A DNA stretch of 17,137 nt, taken from Bacteriovoracaceae bacterium UBA2428 (GTDB lineage: Bacteria; Bdellovibrionota; UBA2428). Of the stretch, positions 7,100 through 13,841 are shown in pieces. Numbering within the stretch: the stretch's first letter is position 1; each line of letters begins with the position of its first letter. The translations under genes and the position numbers were made by a program. The notes below the pieces were generated by a model. It saw only the letters and a list, made by a program, of their open reading frames with translations. It was not told the DNA's origin and did no database searches. Location: NCBI GenBank assembly GCA_002343545.1, contig DDRA01000073.1, positions 4,046 through 21,182 on the forward strand, given 5' to 3'.

Positions 7100-9196
7100 C
7101 TAGTGAAGAATATCACGGCCCGCCTGGGGGGCGCCTCCGGATGCCGCACCCGGGCAAAAGGCGGCCAGGCGGCCGAGCGAGACGCCGCCGCCCTTCTCGA
7201 TCTCGCGGCAGAGCTGGAAGACGCTCGTGAGCTTGATCTGGTAGCCCATGCGACCGGGGAACTCGGGGTCATGGGCGCGGACGTTCCAGTCCGACTGGAA
7301 GCTATCGTCGCTCGTCGGATCCACCGCCGGGTTCCACGAGCTTCGGAGCACCTTGCGGTCCGCGAAAAAGACGGGGCGCTCGGGGCTCATCCCGAAGAGA
7401 GTGTTGAACCCTTCGCCGAGGGCCGTCGTGAAGTGACTCGCCGGCGTGTACTCATCGGATCTTTCCGGGGAATAGATCGGGGGATTCCTAGGAGAAACCG
7501 CGATGCCGACCTCTTTCGGAAAACTGACGAGGCCGCCGACCTGCGGGTAGTTGTACGACCGGGTTTCGGGATAAGGGTAACTATTGAAAAAGAGCGCTTC
7601 GTAAAGCGTCGGGGCGAGAGCGTAACAAAGGAACGGGTAGCCCGAGGAGCTATAGCTCACCGAGCATTCCGTCGTATTGATCGAGCGTGGCTGGACGACG
7701 TTGACGCCGTTTCGCTTGGCCGGCCCTAAAGCTCGATAGAGCGCATCGAGAATGAGGCGGTGACCGAGCCCGCTGCGCGCGTCGCCCGTTGAAACGTCGC
7801 CGGGATAGAAACTCATCGTGACCTCGCCGCCCGTGACCGACTCGCTCGGGAAAGACGGAACGCCGCCGAGCTCGCCGCTGACCTGCTGGACGGGCGGACC
7901 GATGCGGCTGCCGAAGGGCTTGGCCGCGCCGATCGCCGAAAGGCTTGGGGTGAGGCCCTGCGGCCAAAAGAGAAGCTTGGGCGAGGGGACGGTGACCCGC
8001 AGAACGACGCCGAAGGGCACCTTGACGGCGCGTCCCTCGGGATCGCTCGCGTTGGGGCTGATGCGGCTGCGACCGATGCCCATGAAGGCAGGCTGCTGGT
8101 AGGTCCCTAGCAAACCGGCCGCGGCGGCGCGGGCCATGACCTGGGAGCGTCCCGTCGTGGCCGTGTTCAAGACGCTCGCGCGACAACCCTTACCGCTCCA
8201 GGAGAAGTCGATGAACTCGACGTCGAGGCCCACGCGCGCGGCCTCGAAGTAACGGGCGAAGTCCTGGTTGGGGGTGCCCGCCATGACATCCGTGATGATG
8301 TCGGAGCCGCCGCTCGAATAGAAGGAGCGGGTTTCGCGGGGGTTGAGCCATTCGACGACGAGGCCGCTCCCATTTTCGGGCCGCAGCGCGCCGATGAGGT
8401 TGCCGACGAGGGTTTGGTACATGGCCGAATGAACGGCGCCCGTCGTGCCGGCGTCGAAGGCCGCGACGTCGTCGCCGAATTCTTCTTTGAAGGCCCCGAG
8501 CAGCTGAAGCATCTGCTCCATCTGAAAGCGTTGCTGCTGCTTGAAGAGGTCGAGCGCGTAGACGTAGTAGCCTTGGTTGACGGCGGCGGCTTCGCGACAG
8601 AGTTTTTCCTGCTCGCCCCGCAAGCCCACGATCGCTTGCGCGATCGCGACGAGGCCCGGGCTGATGATGGGCCCGAAGTAGGGTTCGATGGGGCGGATCG
8701 TCTTACCTTTGCCCACGGCGTTCTGGCACATGTCCGTCGTCGAATCGGAAGCCCGCGTGGAGGCCGGAATGAAACGAGATCCCATGCGCGTGGGGTCGTA
8801 GCCGAAAGCTTGGCGACAGATGCCGTAGACGATGCCTTGGGTGCTCTTACCGATGCGGTCGAAGGGGCCCGACCGCGGCCCCGTGGCGGCCGTGACGAGG
8901 CCTTGATTGAAGCGGCTCGAAGTCACGTAGAGATCGTAGAGCATGGCCTTGTAGTTCTGCCGCAAACGGTAGTTCACGAGGGCGACGTGGTTGAGGTAAC
9001 GCGCTTGGTAGGAAGCCCCGACCATCGCGGCGAGATCGACCGAGTTCTGAAGACTCACGCGGGCCTGAACGAGATGCCCCACCGCGACGACCATGCCGAA
9101 GAGGACGACGAGCGTCGTCGACAACAGCATCATGAGGATGAGGATCTGGCCCCGCGCCCGATCACGTCGCGCGGGAACTTTGGGTTGGGCTTTCAT
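7100..9196 (-). CDS. TadE/TadG-like pilus assembly or surface protein
   Basis: A 698-residue protein with the N-terminal hallmark of Flp/Tad-associated pseudopilin-like proteins: a basic stretch, then RGQILILMMLL leading into one membrane helix (about 20-42), then the DLAAMVGASYQAR alanine-rich block and NYRLRQNYK. The rest, about 600 residues, should be outside the inner membrane; it contains eight cysteines that could form disulfides, and no further domain that I recognise. TadG proteins help assemble or anchor Flp pili, but no other tad genes are in the window, so it may act with a distant locus or alone. Start: the ATG at 9196 is chosen because the protein then begins with a normal basic leader; a TTG at 9220 with AAAGG 7 nt upstream is a real alternative and adds 8 residues. 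The FHA-GGDEF cyclase gene follows after 10 nt. Confidence 0.82.
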   Translation of the reverse strand: MKAQPKVPARRDRARGQILILMMLLSTTLVVLFGMVVAVGHLVQARVSLQNSVDLAAMVGASYQARYLNHVALVNYRLRQNYKAMLYDLYVTSSRFNQGLVTAATGPRSGPFDRIGKSTQGIVYGICRQAFGYDPTRMGSRFIPASTRASDSTTDMCQNAVGKGKTIRPIEPYFGPIISPGLVAIAQAIVGLRGEQEKLCREAAAVNQGYYVYALDLFKQQQRFQMEQMLQLLGAFKEEFGDDVAAFDAGTTGAVHSAMYQTLVGNLIGALRPENGSGLVVEWLNPRETRSFYSSGGSDIITDVMAGTPNQDFARYFEAARVGLDVEFIDFSWSGKGCRASVLNTATTGRSQVMARAAAAGLLGTYQQPAFMGIGRSRISPNASDPEGRAVKVPFGVVLRVTVPSPKLLFWPQGLTPSLSAIGAAKPFGSRIGPPVQQVSGELGGVPSFPSESVTGGEVTMSFYPGDVSTGDARSGLGHRLILDALYRALGPAKRNGVNVVQPRSINTTECSVSYSSSGYPFLCYALAPTLYEALFFNSYPYPETRSYNYPQVGGLVSFPKEVGIAVSPRNPPIYSPERSDEYTPASHFTTALGEGFNTLFGMSPERPVFFADRKVLRSSWNPAVDPTSDDSFQSDWNVRAHDPEFPGRMGYQIKLTSVFQLCREIEKGGGVSLGRLAAFCPGAASGGAPQAGRDILH

Positions 9197-9253
9197 AGGC
9201 TCGAGGACTTTTCGGCGCAAAGACGCGCCTTTATGAGTCCCCGAGCCCCATCA

Positions 9254-9274
9254 TTGCGCCGCGTGGCGGCGCAA
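9254..9274. terminator. Perfect 9-bp hairpin after the catalase-like gene
   Basis: TTGCGCCGC (9254-9262) and GCGGCGCAA (9266-9274) are exact inverted copies around a 3-nt loop. The hairpin lies 22 nt after the catalase-like gene's stop and upstream of the TadG-like gene, all read on the minus strand. No T-run follows in the direction of transcription, so it could be an atypical terminator, a processing or stability element at an operon junction, or a binding site. Confidence 0.45.
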
Positions 9275-9296
9275 CCCAGTTAAGACTCGATGAAGA

Positions 9297-10631
9297 TCAG
9301 CGGCCGGCGCTCGGATCGATGGGTTTTTGGCCGAGGTTCTTTTGACGGAGGCTGCGGCTGAAGGCGTAGACCTCGTTGCGGGCCCGCATCGTTTCGCCCA
9401 AGGGACGGTGCGCCGCGATTCCGTTGAAGGGGTTGAAGGCGAGGTTCTCGCAGAAGGCGAGGCGTTCCTTGCTCAGGAAATCCTGGCCCTTCGGGATGCG
9501 GATCAACGCGATGGCCTTCGACGGCGTTTCGGCTTCGGTCCACTCGATGAAGGCGTCTTCGATGGGTTGGCGGGCGGCGTCCCGCTGGACCTGGACGCTG
9601 AACTTGAAGCAGAGGTCGTCCTCGGCGACCAGGCCCTTGAGGTCGGCGACCAAGTAGGAGTCCTCGAGCTGCTTCTTTTTGCCCGGATGGCGCTCCTTCG
9701 CGAGGCGCGGCGGCAAGGGAGCGTTCACGCCTTCGCACGACGAGGGGGAGACGTTGAACTTGACCGCGGGCGAGGCGAGCGCCGGCTCGTGCTCATCGAA
9801 GCCGAGGGCGATCGCGCCGCCACTCCAGTAGGTTTCCTTGGCGAGGCTGTCGATCTTACGGGACGACTCCTTCGTGAGCGTGACGAACTCCTCGAAGCGA
9901 CGGCCGGCCACGAAGAACTTGACTTGGTCTTTGGGACCGCTGACGGAAGCTTCGGCGAACTGGACGAACTCCTCGGGCGTGTGGGTCGTCGGCTTGACCT
10001 TGTTCGTCATGAGGAAGTCTTGGGTCGAGCGCTCGACGCCCGGCACTTCGGTCGGGGCGAGGTGAAGACGGTCGCCCTCGACGCCCATGACCTTGATGCC
10101 GAGGCCGCGGACGTCGAGCTTGGCGTCCGCGTGGATGGTGCCGGTGCCGTTCGAGAAGCGGGTCCAGGCTTCGTAAACGCGACCCGGCTCGAAGATGCCG
10201 TGGCTAAGCTCTTCCGGGATGTCTTCGAGGACGGTGAAAGTCGCCTGCAGGCAACCGTGCGCCTTGGCGTGGAAGCCGCGACGAATGGATTTGCCGAAGG
10301 CGTCGTGGCCACGGTGATCCTTGCCCAACGCCATGTGCTTGTCCTGGACCGCGTTGATCCGGCGGCCCATGTCTTCGAAGCGCAGTTTCTCGTCGGGCGC
10401 GACGCATTCCTCGCCGAGGCGAAGATCGCGTCCGTAGGGCGCGCAATAGGCGAGACTGCGCTTTTCCTTGCGGCCGAAGCTCGAAGGCTCGCGGCCGGAA
10501 TCTTCCGAAGACGCGTCCGCGTATCCCGAAGGCGTCCCGCGCAGCGCCGGCGAAGAGTTGGAGCAGGCGGCGAGCAAGAAGGCGCCGGCCGTCACGGAGA
10601 AGCGGTTCATGGGAAGGTGGAATTTTTTCAT
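9297..10631 (-). CDS. Catalase-fold heme protein, predicted lipoprotein
   Basis: Belongs to the short catalase-related proteins (the group that includes allene oxide synthase-like heme enzymes), not to full catalases. The 444-residue product starts with a lipoprotein signal: hydrophobic core then LAAC with Cys23 as lipidation site. Catalase-like landmarks: RRGFHAKAHG with distal His121, TRFSNGTG (157-164), DVRGLGIKVMG (173-183) and, near the C-terminus, LAFNPFNGIAAHRPLG followed by RNEVY (418-422), which fits the proximal RxxxY heme-tyrosine motif. The Asn usual in the catalase distal pocket (NNTPVFF) is not obvious in the matching TQDFLMTN segment, so peroxide dismutation should not be assumed; a peroxidase or fatty-acid-hydroperoxide activity is equally possible. 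The start is supported by GGAG 5 nt upstream, and its ATG overlaps the preceding gene's TGA (ATGA), indicating coupled translation. It is the last gene of a four-gene cassette. Confidence 0.86.
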   Translation of the reverse strand: MKKFHLPMNRFSVTAGAFLLAACSNSSPALRGTPSGYADASSEDSGREPSSFGRKEKRSLAYCAPYGRDLRLGEECVAPDEKLRFEDMGRRINAVQDKHMALGKDHRGHDAFGKSIRRGFHAKAHGCLQATFTVLEDIPEELSHGIFEPGRVYEAWTRFSNGTGTIHADAKLDVRGLGIKVMGVEGDRLHLAPTEVPGVERSTQDFLMTNKVKPTTHTPEEFVQFAEASVSGPKDQVKFFVAGRRFEEFVTLTKESSRKIDSLAKETYWSGGAIALGFDEHEPALASPAVKFNVSPSSCEGVNAPLPPRLAKERHPGKKKQLEDSYLVADLKGLVAEDDLCFKFSVQVQRDAARQPIEDAFIEWTEAETPSKAIALIRIPKGQDFLSKERLAFCENLAFNPFNGIAAHRPLGETMRARNEVYAFSRSLRQKNLGQKPIDPSAGR

Positions 10632-11653
10632 CGTTGCTCCGTGGGTTCGTCGATCGTTTGGTGCCGGAAGAAGAGGGACGTGTCGCCGTACTCCGAGCTC
10701 ACGAAAGGAGAGCGGAGGACGAGGTCGCCGATGCGGACCGACTCCGCTTCGAGCCGGGGCCGATCGGCCTCGGTGTAGCGGTCGGGGTTGAAGCCGCGGG
10801 GATGCGCGACGACCGCGCGGATCTCGTAGAGCACGGTGCCGGCCTTGAGGCTTTCGAAGTCGTCGCGGACGTCATGCGCGGCGGAGTCGAAGCGACCGCG
10901 CAGTTTGGGAACCAGGAAAAGCTGGGGCGGAAAGCGGGGCGCGTCGATCGCGCGGCCATCCTCGCCAAAGGCGGCGAGATCACGGATGGCGAGCGTCTCC
11001 GGATAGCCGGAGACGCGGCGGAAGGCCCAGTGGACGAGCTTCGCGCCGGTGTCGTCCCACGGAGGAACGACGTTCGAGAGCGAGCTGCGGAAGAAGTCGT
11101 AGTCCTGCCCTTGCGGCTGGAGGGACGACAGGAAGGAGACGTTCGCGCTGGGGTGACCGTCGCGGAAAAGTTTGAGGGCCGCGCCGGGCGCGACGCCGCG
11201 CTCGGTCGGATCGTAGGTCAAGGAGAGACGCAACAATCCGCAACGGGCGCCCCGCAGGAGCCCCGAATAGGCGGCGGCCCCCGGATCCTCGACCCACTCC
11301 ACCTTGGCCACGCTTCCCCGCGCGTGGATGTACTTCACCCACCCGCGCGGCGCGACGTCCGAGACGAAGCGGACTTTCTTGCGGAAGCCCTGGGTTTTCA
11401 TCTTGAGCAGCTCGACCGCGCCGAAGGAAGGGATCGGCGGCCGCGTGGCGTGGCGACTGCGCTCGATCTCGCCCCAGAGCATGGCCTGCTTCTCGCAGCC
11501 CGAGCGCGCTTCGTACTCGGCCATCGACTCATTCGCGCTGACTCGCGAGGGCTCACGATCGAAGGCGTCGCCGGGTCCCACGCAAAGGATCGCGAATCCC
11601 GACGCTCCCGCCAGGGCGACGAAGGCGCCGATGCGAAGGCGACGCGAAGGCAT
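10628..11653 (-). CDS. Exported protein of unknown function with catalase-like sequence pattern
   Basis: A 341-residue protein I cannot name. Residues 8-30 form a signal peptide or membrane anchor (LRIGAFVALAGASGFAILCVG). The core has YIHARGSVAKVEW (108-120), YSGLLRGA (129-136), RLSL (142-145), PGAALKLFRDGHPSANVSF (156-174) and DYDFF (184-188). The C-terminus has IGDLVL, YGDTSLFFRHQ (322-332). The spacing His-Ala-Arg-Gly, then R-L-S, then G-A-A-L-K resembles the His-Ala-Lys/Arg-Gly, R-F-S and R-G-x-x-x-K landmarks of catalases, and the gene is fused by overlap to a catalase-like gene, so a distant catalase-fold relationship is plausible but unproven. Its ATG shares its A with the TGA of a 33-codon gene (TGATG), and its own TGA overlaps the next ATG, so it is translationally coupled on both sides. 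Confidence 0.78.
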   Translation of the reverse strand: MPSRRLRIGAFVALAGASGFAILCVGPGDAFDREPSRVSANESMAEYEARSGCEKQAMLWGEIERSRHATRPPIPSFGAVELLKMKTQGFRKKVRFVSDVAPRGWVKYIHARGSVAKVEWVEDPGAAAYSGLLRGARCGLLRLSLTYDPTERGVAPGAALKLFRDGHPSANVSFLSSLQPQGQDYDFFRSSLSNVVPPWDDTGAKLVHWAFRRVSGYPETLAIRDLAAFGEDGRAIDAPRFPPQLFLVPKLRGRFDSAAHDVRDDFESLKAGTVLYEIRAVVAHPRGFNPDRYTEADRPRLEAESVRIGDLVLRSPFVSSEYGDTSLFFRHQTIDEPTEQR

Positions 11654-11754
11654 CAGCGGCCCCCGCCGAGCGACGCGCCGAAACGGAGCGCGCGAGTCGT
11701 CACGAAGAGCGCGAGCGCTCCGGTCGCCGCCGCGGCCATCTCTCTCAACCCCAT
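11653..11754 (-). CDS. Small membrane peptide (33 residues), translationally coupled
   Basis: A short gene easily missed by gene finders. It encodes 33 residues with a basic/acidic start (MGLREM), one hydrophobic stretch (AAAATGALALFV) long enough for a short membrane helix, and a basic, glycine-rich tail (RALRFGASLGGGR). Evidence that it is real: GAGGGG stands 8 nt before the ATG, it starts 13 nt after the stop of the preceding secreted-protein gene, and its TGA overlaps the next gene's ATG as TGATG. A longer reading in the same frame up to 11952 is only a shadow of the preceding gene. The function is unknown; it could be a small membrane partner of the neighbouring exported proteins or a leader peptide that delivers ribosomes to the next gene. 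Confidence 0.6.
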   Translation of the reverse strand: MGLREMAAAATGALALFVTTRALRFGASLGGGR

Positions 11755-11767
11755 GATTCCGTCCCCT

Positions 11768-12421
11768 CTAAAGCGAGTTTGCGTCCTTGAACTTGAGCGC
11801 GAAGTAGACCCAGAACTTGCCCTCGATCCACGCGCGGCCGAGGTAGAGATTCGAATACTTCTTCGGCCAGACCTGGCGGATCTCGTCGCGGATTCCGCGC
11901 GCCATCGGCACGTCCGAGGTTCCGTAGTCGAGGATGACCGAAGGGCGGCCATCGAAGCCGACCGTTTGGATGTCGTAGAGACGTAAAGCGGAAGGCCCCT
12001 TGCTCTGCCCTTCGAGGCCCAACACTTTGCGCGTGTCGCCCTTGTAGACGTTCGCTTTGACGAGGCCCAGGCCGAGCACGCGATTGTTGAGCCAGGCGCG
12101 CTTGGGATCGCGGCTATCCGGAAAGATATTCTTTCCGCGCCAAAAGAGGGTCGCGAAGGAATTCAGCGCTTGGGAACTGTCATCGAGCAAGGGGAAGCCC
12201 ACGCCCTGGCCGAGCGGGATGTGCTTGGCTTCGCCCGACAGGAAAAGCGCGTCGAGCTCGTGCGCCTTCAGCGTGCGGAGCTCGTTGAACCACGGGTCGT
12301 TGGCGTAGGAATCGAAGTGCGCGGGAACGCGGGCTTCGCCACCCGGCGGAGTCGAGGCCACCCCCGTCGCCAACGCGCCCGTCGAGAGAAGACCAAGAAG
12401 ACCGAGTCGGCGCCAATGCAT
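11768..12421 (-). CDS. Secreted protein of unknown function, first gene of the catalase-like cassette
   Basis: 217 residues with a Sec signal peptide (RRLGLLGLLSTGALATGVAS, cleavage likely near residue 23). The mature part has FWRGKNIF (93-100), NNRVLGLGLVKANVYKG (112-128), a DGRPSVILDYGTSD segment (157-170), GIRDEIRQVWP (176-186), LYLGRAWI (192-199) and FWVYFALKF (203-211). The alternation of short strands with conserved-looking Asn, Asp, Tyr and Gly, ending in YLG...YFAL, suggests a small beta-barrel ligand-binding domain reminiscent of lipocalin or GXWXG-type proteins; this is an impression only. There are no cysteines and no lipobox. The ATG is preceded by a very strong G-run Shine-Dalgarno 7 nt away that is buried in a perfect hairpin. 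It is followed after 13 nt by the 33-residue peptide gene. Confidence 0.82.
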   Translation of the reverse strand: MHWRRLGLLGLLSTGALATGVASTPPGGEARVPAHFDSYANDPWFNELRTLKAHELDALFLSGEAKHIPLGQGVGFPLLDDSSQALNSFATLFWRGKNIFPDSRDPKRAWLNNRVLGLGLVKANVYKGDTRKVLGLEGQSKGPSALRLYDIQTVGFDGRPSVILDYGTSDVPMARGIRDEIRQVWPKKYSNLYLGRAWIEGKFWVYFALKFKDANSL

Positions 12422-12428
12422 CGCAATT

Positions 12429-12455
12429 CCCCCCTTCTGAATCGTAGAAGGGGGG
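12429..12455 (-). promoter_or_regulatory. Hairpin that sequesters the Shine-Dalgarno of the 12421 gene
   Basis: CCCCCCTTCT (12429-12438) and AGAAGGGGGG (12446-12455) are exact inverted copies with a 7-nt loop. Read on the minus strand, the arm AGAAGGGGGG is the ribosome-binding site of the gene starting at 12421, 7 nt ahead of its ATG, and the other arm lies just upstream. In RNA the site would be locked unless the hairpin is opened. It lies in the 93-nt gap after pgi; without a T-run it is a poor intrinsic terminator, so control of translation is the better reading. Confidence 0.55.
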
Positions 12456-12514
12456 GAGCGATAAGCGCCATGACAAAACCTTGACCGCGCGCGAATCGAG
12501 CGGCGGAAGCCGGC

Positions 12515-13816
12515 CTAAACGGAACACCCCAAGAGGCCGGGGAGGAGTTTTTTGCCGAGCTCGACCCCAGGCTGATCGAAAGGATTCACCTCGAGGTGAA
12601 CGGCCGACCAGACGGTGAGATCCATATAGAAGGCGAAGAGGGCGCCGAGCGTCGCCGGGGTCAAGGACTCGAGCTTGAGCTCGTAGTGGGGACGTCCGAG
12701 CTCCGCAAAAACCTTGGCCGTCGCCGTCAATTCCGCGTTCAAGACTTCACCGAAGGAGCGCCCCGTGGCGTAGCTCAAAGCGGCAAACTCGACCGGCATC
12801 TTCGGAACGACGGGAGCCCGCCCGCCCACGACCGGCCATTCCTCGACGCGAAGAAAACCCGTGACGAGATTGCGGCGGCCTTCGACGAGCAGCTGGAGGA
12901 GCGAATGTTGATCCGTTGCGCCGAGGGCCGCGACCGGAACCTGGCCGACCGCTCCGCCGGAGGGTCGGATCTTGCCGAGGCTTTCGCCCCAGAGTTGAAC
13001 GAACCAATCGCCGAGATCGCGAAGTTTCGTGGCGTAGGGCATGCAAACGTGGCCGAAGCAGCCACCTTCCTCGAGCTGCACCAGACGAGCCGCGAGGCCC
13101 GCGACGACGTCGTTCGGAATGACCCGGCCTTCGAACTGTTTGACGGCGCCGTCTACGAGCGCTTCGACGTCGAGGCCCGCGAAGGCCAACGGCAGCAGGC
13201 CCACGGGGGTCAAAACGCTGAAGCGGCCGCCGACGTCGGAGGGCACTTCGAGCGTCGGCACGCCGGACGACACCGCCCAGGCGCGCAGCGCACCCTTCTT
13301 GGGATCCGTGATCGCGACGAAGTGCTTGTCGATATCGAGATTGGCCTGACGAAGGCGCTCGAGGATGAGGCTCATCTGCGACATCGTCTCGATGGTGCCA
13401 CCGGACTTCGAGATCACGACGAAGCAAGTTTTGGCCGGATCGATCTGCGCCCAAATCCCTTCGAAGTCGAGGGGATCGAGGTTTTCCGCGACCAGCACCT
13501 TGCGCTGCTCCGCTGGCGCTACGCCCCAGAGCAGGGCCGAGAGGCCCGTCTTCGCGCCGAGCGCGGAACCGCCGATGCCGAGAACGACCATCGCTTCGAA
13601 GCGCTCGCGCAACTGCTGCGCGAGCAGCTTGGCCGGCCCGAGGCCCTCGCGCGCCAAGATCTGGCGGCGGTAGCCGGAGTGAATGGCACCTTGGGGCTGC
13701 GTCGCCGTCCATGCCGCGAAGGCCGCGCTTTGCGCTTCGGTCGGCCGCGTGTCCCGCACGGGGAAGTGCATGGCGACACCCGCGCCTTTGAGTCCGCTCT
13801 CGTCGATCTTCAACAT
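12515..13816 (-). CDS. pgi: Glucose-6-phosphate isomerase
   Basis: Interconverts glucose-6-phosphate and fructose-6-phosphate in glycolysis and gluconeogenesis, in the cytoplasm. The 433-residue product is the compact form common in many bacteria (E. coli Pgi has 549). Motifs seen: GIGGSALG (80-87), the SIS-domain ISKSGGTIET (135-144), signature 1 DVGGRFSVLT (194-203), the catalytic glutamate in LWGESLGK (E278), the catalytic histidine in TDQHS (H304), and signature 2 NPFDQPGVELGKK (411-423) with the active-site lysine. The ATG at 13816 is chosen because GGAG lies 7 nt upstream; a longer reading to 13876 would run into the preceding acyl-CoA dehydrogenase gene. The gap to that gene is 25 nt, so they are probably one transcript. 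Confidence 0.96.
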   Translation of the reverse strand: MLKIDESGLKGAGVAMHFPVRDTRPTEAQSAAFAAWTATQPQGAIHSGYRRQILAREGLGPAKLLAQQLRERFEAMVVLGIGGSALGAKTGLSALLWGVAPAEQRKVLVAENLDPLDFEGIWAQIDPAKTCFVVISKSGGTIETMSQMSLILERLRQANLDIDKHFVAITDPKKGALRAWAVSSGVPTLEVPSDVGGRFSVLTPVGLLPLAFAGLDVEALVDGAVKQFEGRVIPNDVVAGLAARLVQLEEGGCFGHVCMPYATKLRDLGDWFVQLWGESLGKIRPSGGAVGQVPVAALGATDQHSLLQLLVEGRRNLVTGFLRVEEWPVVGGRAPVVPKMPVEFAALSYATGRSFGEVLNAELTATAKVFAELGRPHYELKLESLTPATLGALFAFYMDLTVWSAVHLEVNPFDQPGVELGKKLLPGLLGCSV

Positions 13817-13841
13817 CGTCGTTCTCCGTTCTTCTTCGGGC

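Noticed and set aside
9327..10778. A 483-codon open frame on plus, opposite the catalase-like gene.
   Set aside because: It crosses a gene junction on the other strand, has biased composition and no recognisable motif, whereas the minus frame has a lipobox, a ribosome-binding site and catalase landmarks.
10634..11986. A 450-codon open frame on plus, opposite the 10628 and 11653 genes.
   Set aside because: It spans three minus-strand genes that are linked by overlaps and ribosome-binding sites. It has no motif of its own.
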